DNA from: Chryseobacterium fluminis
GTDB taxonomy: Bacteria; Bacteroidota; Bacteroidia; Flavobacteriales; Weeksellaceae
NCBI RefSeq assembly: GCF_026314945.1
Contig: NZ_CP111121.1
Location: 3,596,001 to 3,660,000 of the forward strand
Direction of reading: 5' to 3'
Length of the DNA stretch: 64,000 nucleotides
The position numbers were made by a program, and so were the translations under genes. Shown piece by piece: positions 43,980 through 52,353 of this stretch. How positions within the stretch are numbered: position 1 is the stretch's first letter; each line of letters begins with the position of its first letter. Below the pieces are notes generated by a model. That model ran no database searches and had not been told where the DNA came from. It saw only the letters and a program-made list of their open reading frames with translations.

Positions 43980-46631
43980 ATGAAGCTATATTTTAATGTT
44001 GGTTATAATACAAAAGTAGGTGAGAGTTTACAGTTGATTATCAATGAAGAAGGAGCTGTTCCACAGAAGCATATAATGTTTTATTCGGAAAACGGATTAT
44101 GGAAATCTGAGGTCGATTTTTTTTCAAGATCTATTTCTTATCAATATCAGCTGGTAGATGAAACAGGAAATATTCTGAGAGAGGAATTTGTCTCTCACGA
44201 GCTCAATTTTCCTCACAATTACAAAGAATTTGTCATTTTCGATGAGTGGAATAATAAAAACTTTCCTGAAAATTATTTAAACAATAAAATTCTTTACAAT
44301 AAGCTGAATCAGTTTTCTCCCGGAAAAATATCAGTGCTGAAAAAGCATACTCATCTTTTCCGGATTGAGGCACCGATTTATAATCCGGACTGGAAAATTG
44401 TTCTGATGGGTAATACCGCTTCATTAGGAAATTGGGAATATGACAAAGCCGTTCATCTGGCTCAGACGAATTTCGGAATTTGGGAGGCTTCGGTTGAAAT
44501 TTCTGAAAACGAATTTATTCAGTATAAATATGCTATTTATGACCTTGTAGAGGGAAGAGTTATTGATATTGAAACAGGCGAAAACAGGTTTGCCGTTCCG
44601 AATATATCGAAGGAGGTCCTGCATGTAGTTTCCAATCATTATTTCAGGTTCAGGCTCTATCAGATGTATCACGATGCGGGAGTTGCCGTTCCTGTTTTCT
44701 CCCTGAGGACGGAAAATGGTTTCGGAGTCGGAGAGTTTTCCGATTTGAAAAAGCTGGCAGAATGGAATAGAGAAACTGGGCTCGGAATAATCCAGATTTT
44801 ACCCATTAATGATACGACAGCCAATTATACATGGACGGACTCTTATCCTTATGCAGCAGTTTCCGTGTATGCCCTACATCCGCAGTACATCTCATTAGAT
44901 AACCTTGATTTTGAATTGCCGAAAGATTTAGTTGAAGAGTATAACGCTGAAAAGACAGCATTAAATTCTTTAGAGTTAATCGATTACGAAAAAATGATTT
45001 CCTCAAAATGGAAATATCTGAAAGCAGTCTTTAATGAAGATAAAGATAAAATATACAAAGACAGAAATTTTAAAAAGTTTATTAAAGATAATGAAAGCTG
45101 GTTGCTTGCATATTCTGCATTCTGTGTACTAAGAGACAAGTACAAAACTCCGAATTTTAATGAATGGAAAACCCATAAAAAATACATAGCCGGGAAAATT
45201 GCCTCTTTTTTCACGGTAAAAAGCAAGGATTACGATTCGTCAATGCTTCATGCCTGGGTTCAGTATCAGCTTCATAAACAACTAAAAGATGCGGTAAATT
45301 ATATGCACAGTTTAGGGGTTTCTGTAAAAGGTGACCTTCCCATCGGAATTTACAGGCATTCTGTAGAAGCATGGACGGAACCTGAACTTTTTGGAATGGA
45401 CTTCCAGGCTGGGGCGCCGCCTGATCAGTTTACAGAATTAGGACAAAACTGGGAATTTCCAACCTATAACTGGGAGGCCATGAGAGCCAACGACTATACA
45501 TGGTGGAAAAACAGGTTTAAAGCATTAGAACAGTATTTTGATGCCATGAGGATAGACCATATTTTAGGTTTTTTCAGAATATGGAGAATGCCTGTTTCTG
45601 CTACGCAGGGGATTTTAGGATATTTTTATCCTGCGGTTCCCATCACCCTGGAAGAGTTTAATGCATGGCATATCCCGTTTAACTTTGACAGATATTGTAA
45701 GCCATTTATAAACGATCAGATCATCTTGAAATATTTCGGTGAGAATACCAGCAAAGCCTTAGAATTTATGGATAATAACGGCGACGGGACATACTCATTG
45801 AAAGAAGAATTTAATACCCAGAGAAAGTTATCAGAATTCTTTAAGAAAACTCCATGCGGTTCTATTGAAGACCAGTTGATCTCACTGTGTGCGAATGTCT
45901 TGTTTCTCATTGAAGAAAAGAATGGGCAGGTAGTTTACCATCCACGATTCAAGGCATACACAACCGATTCATATCTATATCTATCGGATTGGGAAAAAAA
46001 GTCTATTTATGATCTCTATCACGATTATTTCTTTAAAAGACAGGATCATTTATGGTATGAAAAAGCCATGGAAAAGCTTCCTGTCATTTTGAATTCGACC
46101 AAAATGCTTATCTGTGGTGAGGATCTAGGGATGGTGCCGGACTGTGTTCCTGTAGTGATGGATGAACTGGCAATCGTGGCTTTAAAGGTTCAGCGTATGC
46201 CTTCTGATGACATTCCGTTTTACAATCCAAAAAATGCAGGTTATCTGAACGTAGTCACAGCCTCTTCTCATGATAGCTCAACCTTGCGACAATGGTGGAA
46301 AGAAGATCCGGCTTTAACGCAGAAATATTTCAACGAACAACTGGTTCAATATGGGAAGGCACCTGATGAATTAGATGAAAATCTTGCTGAGATTATTATG
46401 AAGCAGCATCTTTATAATGATTCTATGCTGGCCATTTTCCCGATTCAGGAGTTTTTAGCAACAGATAAAGATCTTGTTAACCCTGAAATGGATAACGAAA
46501 GGATTAATAATCCTGCTGTTTTCCCTCATTACTGGAGATACAGGATGCATCTGAATCTTGAAGATTTGAAAGCAGCCACCCATTTTAACAAAAAGATAGC
46601 CAATTGGGTAAAAGATAGTGGAAGATTATAA
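43980..46631 (+). CDS. malQ: 4-alpha-glucanotransferase with two CBM20-like domains (DPE2 type)
   Basis: 883 aa, cytosolic. The first about 240 residues contain two starch-binding (CBM20-like) modules (Y-F-N-V-GYNTKVGESLQLI near the start, then NPDWKIVLMGNTASLGNWEYDKAV). The GH77 core follows: SLRTENGFGVGEFSDLK, SYPYAAVSVYALHPQYI, GVSVKGDLPIGIYRHSVEAW, AMRIDHILGFFRIW with the nucleophile Asp, CGEDLGMVP (acid/base Glu) and ASSHDSSTLRQWW. The enzyme transfers maltose or glucan units between alpha-1,4 chains. The CBM20 pair and length resemble plant DPE2, which acts on maltose and soluble heteroglycan. Starts with an ATG at 43980. Confidence 0.93.
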   Translation: MKLYFNVGYNTKVGESLQLIINEEGAVPQKHIMFYSENGLWKSEVDFFSRSISYQYQLVDETGNILREEFVSHELNFPHNYKEFVIFDEWNNKNFPENYLNNKILYNKLNQFSPGKISVLKKHTHLFRIEAPIYNPDWKIVLMGNTASLGNWEYDKAVHLAQTNFGIWEASVEISENEFIQYKYAIYDLVEGRVIDIETGENRFAVPNISKEVLHVVSNHYFRFRLYQMYHDAGVAVPVFSLRTENGFGVGEFSDLKKLAEWNRETGLGIIQILPINDTTANYTWTDSYPYAAVSVYALHPQYISLDNLDFELPKDLVEEYNAEKTALNSLELIDYEKMISSKWKYLKAVFNEDKDKIYKDRNFKKFIKDNESWLLAYSAFCVLRDKYKTPNFNEWKTHKKYIAGKIASFFTVKSKDYDSSMLHAWVQYQLHKQLKDAVNYMHSLGVSVKGDLPIGIYRHSVEAWTEPELFGMDFQAGAPPDQFTELGQNWEFPTYNWEAMRANDYTWWKNRFKALEQYFDAMRIDHILGFFRIWRMPVSATQGILGYFYPAVPITLEEFNAWHIPFNFDRYCKPFINDQIILKYFGENTSKALEFMDNNGDGTYSLKEEFNTQRKLSEFFKKTPCGSIEDQLISLCANVLFLIEEKNGQVVYHPRFKAYTTDSYLYLSDWEKKSIYDLYHDYFFKRQDHLWYEKAMEKLPVILNSTKMLICGEDLGMVPDCVPVVMDELAIVALKVQRMPSDDIPFYNPKNAGYLNVVTASSHDSSTLRQWWKEDPALTQKYFNEQLVQYGKAPDELDENLAEIIMKQHLYNDSMLAIFPIQEFLATDKDLVNPEMDNERINNPAVFPHYWRYRMHLNLEDLKAATHFNKKIANWVKDSGRL

Positions 46632-46670
46632 ATTTTATATTTGATTGTCAATTACTTAATAATAAATTAA

Positions 46671-46707
46671 AAGAAGTTTTATCGTATGATTTAACTTCTT
46701 TTTTTTA
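46671..46707 (+). terminator. terminator of malQ
   Basis: AAGAAGTT (46671-46678) pairs perfectly with AACTTCTT (46693-46700), followed by a T-run. Confidence 0.82.
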
Positions 46708-46767
46708 TTTATATCCAAAAGATAGAATAGAGAAATCTTACTATATAACCAATTAACGACTATAGAA

Positions 46768-47739
46768 ATGAAAAAAATACTCTTGGGATTTGCTTTGACT
46801 TTGGCGACTTTGTCGTTTGCTCAGCAATATCCGAACAACGGATGGGGAGATGATGAATATTACGGAAGTAACGACGGATATTACAGCGATCAGGATGATC
46901 AGAATTACTTTCCGGATGATTATTATTACAACTATCCTCAGGATTATTATCCTACCGATTATTATCAGAATTATTACAACGATTACAGAAACAGTATCGT
47001 TAACATAAACTGGAATGTTTTTTTTAATCAAAACAGATTGAACAGATGGCAGATCGATCAGATCTTAAGATTAAATAATCTGTATGTAAGTTTCTCTAAC
47101 TGGAATAACTACTACAGATACAATCCGGACCGCTGGTATTATGACAGATTCTATGCTTTGGAAAGAATTATGGGTCCTAGAGTATTTGTGGTTTTCCAGA
47201 ATAATTATTACAGAGGTGCAAGCCCGGTAGTGTATTTCCAGAATTACAGAAGAACGTACTATACGCCAAGATACAGACCGATGCCCCGCTACAGAAACGT
47301 AAACATAAATATTTACAGAGTAGACAGAGCAAAATTCCGTAGAAGTGATAACCCTACTTTTAATATTGTGAGAAGCAACAGACCAAATAATGGGTTCAGA
47401 GGCGACACAAGAGATAATAACAGCGGGTTCCGTAATCAGTCTGATAACAGAACAAGAGGTAATAATTCCGGAGGTTTCCGTAATGATAACGACAGAGTCA
47501 GAAATAATAACAACGGTTTCAGAGGAAATTCCGATAATAATAACAGAACGGGAAATAATGGAGGATTCAGAAATTCTGAAGTAAGAAGAGAGGAGCCAAA
47601 ACGAATTGAAAACAGCAGACCTCGTGAAAACAACGGAGGTTTTAGAAATCAAAGAGAAAATACCGCTCCAAAACGAGAAAACAACGGCAGCAACGAAAGA
47701 AGAAATTCCGGTTTTAGAAACGGATTTGCAAATAATTAA
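46768..47739 (+). CDS. exported Asn/Tyr/Arg-rich low-complexity protein
   Basis: 323 aa. Signal peptide MKKILLGFALTLATLSFAQ. Residues 20-75 are rich in Tyr, Asp and Asn (DDYYYNYPQDYYPTDYYQ). A middle folded-looking part (about 75-160) contains INWNVFFNQNRLNRWQIDQIL. The C-terminal half is a disordered array of six or seven loose repeats of the type NNGGFRN / NNSGFRN / NNGFRG interspersed with Arg and Asn. Codons are of normal local type. No known family. The pattern is seen in several small flavobacterial exported proteins. Confidence 0.75.
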   Translation: MKKILLGFALTLATLSFAQQYPNNGWGDDEYYGSNDGYYSDQDDQNYFPDDYYYNYPQDYYPTDYYQNYYNDYRNSIVNINWNVFFNQNRLNRWQIDQILRLNNLYVSFSNWNNYYRYNPDRWYYDRFYALERIMGPRVFVVFQNNYYRGASPVVYFQNYRRTYYTPRYRPMPRYRNVNINIYRVDRAKFRRSDNPTFNIVRSNRPNNGFRGDTRDNNSGFRNQSDNRTRGNNSGGFRNDNDRVRNNNNGFRGNSDNNNRTGNNGGFRNSEVRREEPKRIENSRPRENNGGFRNQRENTAPKRENNGSNERRNSGFRNGFANN

Positions 47740-47766
47740 TTTTCATATATTATATTTAAGTGGTGT

Positions 47767-47798
47767 GAGGGCAGATTTTTATAGTCTGCTCTTTTTTT
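47767..47798 (+). terminator. terminator of the Asn/Arg-rich protein gene
   Basis: AGGGCAGA pairs with TCTGCTCT (one wobble), followed by six T. Confidence 0.85.
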
Positions 47799-47918
47799 AT
47801 TTTAATTGTTATCGTTTTTATATTTAAATTTAACATTATTTATGAATATTTTCATTTAACTTATTATTTAACATATAATCAAAAAGATATATAACAATTA
47901 ATTAGATATTTTTTAAAG

Positions 47919-48377
47919 ATGAAAAAGTTGATTTTAGCAATAGCATTTATCGGAATCGGAAGTTTTGCGATGGCACAAACTACAAATTCACAGGACAAAG
48001 CAGCAACAAAAGCTGAGTTCAGACAAAAAAGACAACAGAAAGAGCAGGAGCATCTGGCTCAGATGCAGAAGGACCTGAATCTAAACCAGGGTCAGGTAGA
48101 TAAAATTAAGGCTCTTCATGAAAAAAGAAAGGCTGAAATGAAGGCTGATTTTGATAAAAATAAAGATCAGAGACAGGCTAAGATGGCGGAGATGAAGGCA
48201 AAAAGAGCACAGATGGATGCAGATATGAAGCAGATTCTTACTCCTCAGCAGTATGATCAATGGCAGGCAGACAGAAAGGCAAAAATGGAGCAGAGAAGAA
48301 TGGCAATGAAAGAGAGAGGAATGAAAGGGGGAAAGATGCATAAACCAATGAATACAGCTGCACCTGAAGTGAAGTAA
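47919..48377 (+). CDS. small periplasmic helical protein, Spy/CpxP-like (DUF4890 type)
   Basis: 152 aa. Signal peptide to ...GSFAMAQ (residue 20), then an all-helical, Lys/Gln/Met-rich region. The segments LNLNQGQVDKIKALHEKRKAEMK and MKQILTPQQYDQW have the LTxxQ-like repeats of the Spy/CpxP/DUF4890 group, which are periplasmic chaperone-like stress proteins. The tail is Met/Lys/His-rich (MKGGKMHKPM), possibly metal binding. The actual function is untested. Monocistronic. Confidence 0.8.
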   Translation: MKKLILAIAFIGIGSFAMAQTTNSQDKAATKAEFRQKRQQKEQEHLAQMQKDLNLNQGQVDKIKALHEKRKAEMKADFDKNKDQRQAKMAEMKAKRAQMDADMKQILTPQQYDQWQADRKAKMEQRRMAMKERGMKGGKMHKPMNTAAPEVK

Positions 48378-48406
48378 CAGCTTGAAGTTTCAATTTTTTA
48401 ATGTTG

Positions 48407-48434
48407 AGAGGGCGGATGTATTCCGTCCTTTTTT
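48407..48434 (+). terminator. terminator of the Spy-like gene
   Basis: AGGGCGGA (48409-48416) pairs with TCCGTCCT (48422-48429), followed by a T-run. Confidence 0.85.
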
Positions 48435-48455
48435 GTATTAAATTTTCCCTAAATT

Positions 48456-48486
48456 TTTGATTTCGACGTTTTATTCCATAATTTTG
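48456..48486 (+). promoter_or_regulatory. consensus Bacteroidetes promoter of ferritin
   Basis: TTTG (48456-48459), exactly 19 bases, then TAATTTTG (48479-48486): a perfect match to TTTG-N19-TAnnTTTG, 19 bases before the ATG. Confidence 0.8.
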
Positions 48487-48505
48487 AAGATAAAATTTAT
48501 TACTT

Positions 48506-49015
48506 ATGGTAAGCGAGAAAATTGCAAAATTAATTAACGAACAGATAGCCCACGAACAATACGCTGCACAATATTATCTTTCTATGTCTGCATGGTTTTC
48601 AAGTAAAGATCTTGAAGGAATTGCTAATTATTTCAGAGTGCAGAGCAAAGAAGAATTAATGCATGCTGATAAAATGTATGATTATCTTAATGATGTAGGG
48701 GGAGAAATCATTATCGGTGAAATTGCTAAACCACCTCATCAGTTTGACAATGCTATTGATATTTTTCAAAAAGCATTAGAGCATGAGAAAACGGTGACGA
48801 GAAGTATTTTCAATATTGTAAAAAATGCAAACGAAGAAGGAGATTTTGCTACAACATCTTTTCTGCAGTGGTTTATTAACGAGCAGGTAGAAGAGGAGGC
48901 CAGCGCATCTCAATATGTAACGAAAATAAAAATGGTAAGTGATAACCCTTCTGCATTGTACCTTTTCGATCAGGAATTGGCACAGAGAGTTTTCGTGGCA
49001 GATCCTACCGCATAA
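48506..49015 (+). CDS. ftnA: non-heme ferritin
   Basis: 169 aa four-helix protein. Ferroxidase ligands are visible in order: Glu17 in NEQIAHEQYAAQYY, Glu-His in SKEELMHADKMYDYL (Glu50, His53) and the Glu/Gln set in WFINEQVEEEASAS. It assembles into a 24-mer that oxidises and stores iron in the cytosol. Length and spacing are normal. The gene has a perfect promoter and a strong terminator, so it is a separate transcription unit. Confidence 0.95.
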   Translation: MVSEKIAKLINEQIAHEQYAAQYYLSMSAWFSSKDLEGIANYFRVQSKEELMHADKMYDYLNDVGGEIIIGEIAKPPHQFDNAIDIFQKALEHEKTVTRSIFNIVKNANEEGDFATTSFLQWFINEQVEEEASASQYVTKIKMVSDNPSALYLFDQELAQRVFVADPTA

Positions 49016-49037
49016 CAAGTCTGAATAGTTGACAAAA

Positions 49038-49069
49038 GCAAAAAGAGCAGAAATTTCTGCTCTTTTTTT
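49038..49069. terminator. bidirectional terminator, ferritin / S8 protease
   Basis: A perfect palindrome AAAAGAGCAGAAATTTCTGCTCTTTT (49041-49066) lies between convergent genes, with A/T-runs on both sides. Confidence 0.92.
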
Positions 49070-49088
49070 ATGCTTGTTGATCAATAAA

Positions 49089-52067
49089 TTAATGTTTTAC
49101 AATCAGGTGTACCGATCTTTTCTCGTTATTAGCAAGAATGCTCACTACATACACTCCGTCAATCAGTTCAGAAATAGAGAATGATTTTTTATTGATCCCT
49201 TTTCTCATTCCTTCTCCGTTACTGACTGTTTTCAGGGTTTTACCGTTGTAATCCATGATCTGGATGCTCATTCTAGCGTCCTGAAGCAGATTCATCTCCA
49301 ATGTAGCAACATCAGATGCCGGGTTTGGAGATAATTTTAGGTCCTGAACAATCATACTCTGAGCCTGGGCCTGTCTGCATTTCTCGTCACAGTAAGGCGT
49401 TCCGTTAGAATCTTTCTGATTGATCGATACCAGGAAGTGACAGGCTGTTCCGTAGATTTCGTCCGGTTTGTCAGAAATAATCTGAGTTGCTGCAAAATCA
49501 TAGTTTTCAGGCGCCCCGTTACCATTGTTAGCCACGGAGAAACTTAAAGTCACCGGATAATATTCATCAGCTTCCAGGCGGATATTTCTTAGAATAACAT
49601 TGGAAGGATCTACGACCAGCACCTCATGGGTATTGTAGTTTAAGATGTCAATTCCGCTTCCCTGCATTCCAGATTCTTTCCATCGGTCCCAAATGACATC
49701 ACTCAGTTTAATAACCGTTCGTCCTATTGATTTGAACGGGGTATTGGAATCTTTTACCAATTGCAGACGGATATCAAATGGCATGGCATATCCGAAATAG
49801 TTTCCGAAGTAGAATCCCGAGAATTTCGAGAAAGTTCCGCTTAGGTTTACTAATCTTGCATTTCTGGTTACAATATTATTGTTGTTTACCACATTAGGTT
49901 CAAGGGGAGCATTTGGCCCTGGATTTTCGTTAAACATCGGATCATTGGCAGAAGTGATTCTTCCTAAGAAGCAGATGACATTGTCAGAATGTCCTCCGTA
50001 GATCGCCGGATCCACCGGTGTCCATTTCGCATCAATAATATATTCCTGCCCCGGTGCAATAGGAGGGATCTTAAATCCCTGTGCGGTTGCGTATGAATTG
50101 GAAGGGTTGAATCCTGTGTACGGGATGGTAAGTTCACCACCGGCAGAATATCCGTTAATCAGTCTTGTTCCGTTCCATGACTCCGGCCATGTTTCTCCTG
50201 TAGAGCCCATAGTCCAATACAGCTTAGCAAAACTAGGAGCCGATGTAGCACATCCAAGATTACGCACTCTGAATCTCATGACATTATGCCCAGGCCCTGC
50301 GTATCCGGGATTTTCGTGAGTGATGTTCAGGTTATCATTGGTTAATCTGTTCCAGATATCAGGACTTTGATAAATGTTGGCCCACGTGTTGGCTGAAGGA
50401 TTGGGCTCCAATCCAATATCTGCTGCGCTGTCAAGAGCTGCCAAGCCTGACATGGATTTAGCTCTCTGCACTGCGGCATATGCATTGACCAATCCGTAAC
50501 CCATTTGATTATGCCAGGTTCCGTTTGCTCTTCCGGACGCAGATGCATAAGCATAAAGGTCGGTTCTTACTTTTTGAGCCGTCTGCTCTATAATATCTCT
50601 TACCTGCTGGCCGGTTAAACACGGATTCACTGATAAGATTAATGCGGCAACCCCTGCGATAACCGGGCAGGCAGATGAAGTACCGTTAAAAGTCTGGGTA
50701 TAATTTGACGAGTCATATCCATTATTTCCCTGTCTGTCTGTGGTAGCCATTTTTACCCCGGGAGCCATAATATCCAGCTGAGTTCCATAGCAGCTTCCCC
50801 AACTTTCTCCATCGCAGGAAGTATAGCTCTTTCTTTGTCCGCAGGGACTTAAAGCGCCCACTACCAGAATTCTTGGATCCCATATTCCCGGATATCTGAT
50901 ACTGGTATTATCTTCATTACCGGCTGCAAATACGACTACCATACCCTTGCCGCTTCTGCCGTTGACAAGAGCATTGGTAATTGCATTTTCAATAATGGCG
51001 GAAGGTGCATAACCTCCCCATGAATTACTGATGACATCCACTCCGTTGGTGGTGGCCCAGTTAAAACCATTGGCGAGCTGTTGTGGAGTGTTCGCAAACG
51101 TAAGATTAATACTGATAGAGATTAACCCGGTATTAGGCGCTACACCACTCACACCAAGATTATTATTTTGTACTGCTCCCGTAATTCCTGCGCAGGCAGT
51201 GCCATGATCTCCTCTTACCACTGAAGGGGAGGTGTTGGTCTGTGCATCGTATCCTGTTCCAAATACATTTGCTGCCAGATCAGGGTGATTCATTTCAAAA
51301 CCGTGATCGAAAATGGCGGTTTTTACATTGGCCCCGGTAGACAGAGTCCATGCCTGTTCTGCTTTAATGTCGATTCCGGCATAGGCAGCTCCGTACTGTC
51401 CTGTATTTTTCAGTGACCATTGATTGGGAAAATAAGGATCGGCAGTAGCCTCAAGGTTATGATACATAAATTCGGGCTCTGCAATTTCAAATTTTCCTGT
51501 TTCAAAAAATAAATTAGCCATATCCATCGCACTTGCCCGCACAGAATTTTTAGTTACTTCTACGGTGTACCATAAGGGCATATATTCGTTATATCCTAAA
51601 ACGGTTACCTTATTTTTGGCAGCAAGCTCCTGTAATAATCCAACATCATTTTTGGACTTCAGTTTTACATAAAAGTTATTGGACATCCCCATTTTCTGGC
51701 CTTCAGCGCTTATAAAACAAGGTGATGCGATCAATACTTCAGGGTTGGCATTTTTTTCTGCAATGTCAGCAGCATATTTTTCATCGGTAGCAGCGTCACT
51801 TTCTATCTCTGCATAGAATGTTCTGTTGTTTTCTAAAGATTTCCTGTCAGCAGCCACCAATGAGTTTCTGGTGAAATTTTCAACGACAGGGGTTTTTGTT
51901 TTAAGGGTTTTCGAAGCATCTGCCGTCCTGGTGGAGATCGCTATTGAGGATCTGTCTGCCTTTAGGAAATATTTTTTTCCCTGGTAGTAATAGAAATACC
52001 GGGATTGTGCACTTATGCCCAGTATCATAAAGAGCGATAAGAGGAGGGTAAAAATTTTAATTTTCAT
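49089..52067 (-). CDS. S8 family serine peptidase with T9SS sorting domain
   Basis: 992 aa. Signal peptide ending at about GISAQ (residue 21). A prodomain (about 22-205) precedes the subtilisin domain. The catalytic triad is Asp254 (AIFDHGFE), His288 (RGDHGTACAGI) and Ser464 (NGTSSACPVIAG), with oxyanion Asn in AAGNEDN (384). A Cys-containing LSPCGQRKSYTSCDG insert is present. C-terminal beta domains (about 560-900) lead to a type A sorting domain (LKLSPNPASDVATLEMNL ... GVYVVSILANNEKRSVHLIVKH). It is predicted to be exported through the type IX system as an extracellular protease. Transcribed on its own from a promoter in the 286-base gap upstream. Confidence 0.93.
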   Translation of the reverse strand: MKIKIFTLLLSLFMILGISAQSRYFYYYQGKKYFLKADRSSIAISTRTADASKTLKTKTPVVENFTRNSLVAADRKSLENNRTFYAEIESDAATDEKYAADIAEKNANPEVLIASPCFISAEGQKMGMSNNFYVKLKSKNDVGLLQELAAKNKVTVLGYNEYMPLWYTVEVTKNSVRASAMDMANLFFETGKFEIAEPEFMYHNLEATADPYFPNQWSLKNTGQYGAAYAGIDIKAEQAWTLSTGANVKTAIFDHGFEMNHPDLAANVFGTGYDAQTNTSPSVVRGDHGTACAGITGAVQNNNLGVSGVAPNTGLISISINLTFANTPQQLANGFNWATTNGVDVISNSWGGYAPSAIIENAITNALVNGRSGKGMVVVFAAGNEDNTSIRYPGIWDPRILVVGALSPCGQRKSYTSCDGESWGSCYGTQLDIMAPGVKMATTDRQGNNGYDSSNYTQTFNGTSSACPVIAGVAALILSVNPCLTGQQVRDIIEQTAQKVRTDLYAYASASGRANGTWHNQMGYGLVNAYAAVQRAKSMSGLAALDSAADIGLEPNPSANTWANIYQSPDIWNRLTNDNLNITHENPGYAGPGHNVMRFRVRNLGCATSAPSFAKLYWTMGSTGETWPESWNGTRLINGYSAGGELTIPYTGFNPSNSYATAQGFKIPPIAPGQEYIIDAKWTPVDPAIYGGHSDNVICFLGRITSANDPMFNENPGPNAPLEPNVVNNNNIVTRNARLVNLSGTFSKFSGFYFGNYFGYAMPFDIRLQLVKDSNTPFKSIGRTVIKLSDVIWDRWKESGMQGSGIDILNYNTHEVLVVDPSNVILRNIRLEADEYYPVTLSFSVANNGNGAPENYDFAATQIISDKPDEIYGTACHFLVSINQKDSNGTPYCDEKCRQAQAQSMIVQDLKLSPNPASDVATLEMNLLQDARMSIQIMDYNGKTLKTVSNGEGMRKGINKKSFSISELIDGVYVVSILANNEKRSVHLIVKH

Positions 52068-52241
52068 AATGATTTGTTTTCAGTGGTTAATATTTTGCAA
52101 ACGGATTAACGAATGATCATTAAGGCGGGTGAAAATGTCTATTTGGCATAATTCATGTATTTAAAGTTAATAGAAAACTGTCCTTAAAATATTTGTAATC
52201 AATATCTTAAAGTAGCTTTTATTAAAGTTATAGGAAAATCC

Positions 52242-52282
52242 TTATCGGTAACCAGCTGGATTAATTAACTGATTACCGATAA
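52242..52282. repeat. 10-bp perfect inverted repeat in the gap before the S8 protease gene
   Basis: TTATCGGTAA (52242-52251) and TTACCGATAA (52273-52282) are separated by 21 bases. There is no T-run, so it is not a standard terminator. It could be a protein-binding operator or leader hairpin for the protease gene. The rest of the 52068-52353 gap shows nothing else. Confidence 0.55.
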
Positions 52283-52353
52283 TGATTAAGTGATGTAATT
52301 AATGAGATAAGTGTGAATTGTAAACCGGGAAATGGTTTTTGCTGCTAAAATAA

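Noticed and set aside
47071..47652. 193-codon minus-strand frame inside the Asn/Arg-rich gene
   Set aside because: The frame is open because the sense strand is built of AAT/AAC/AGA/GGA codons; no signal peptide consistent with a gene.
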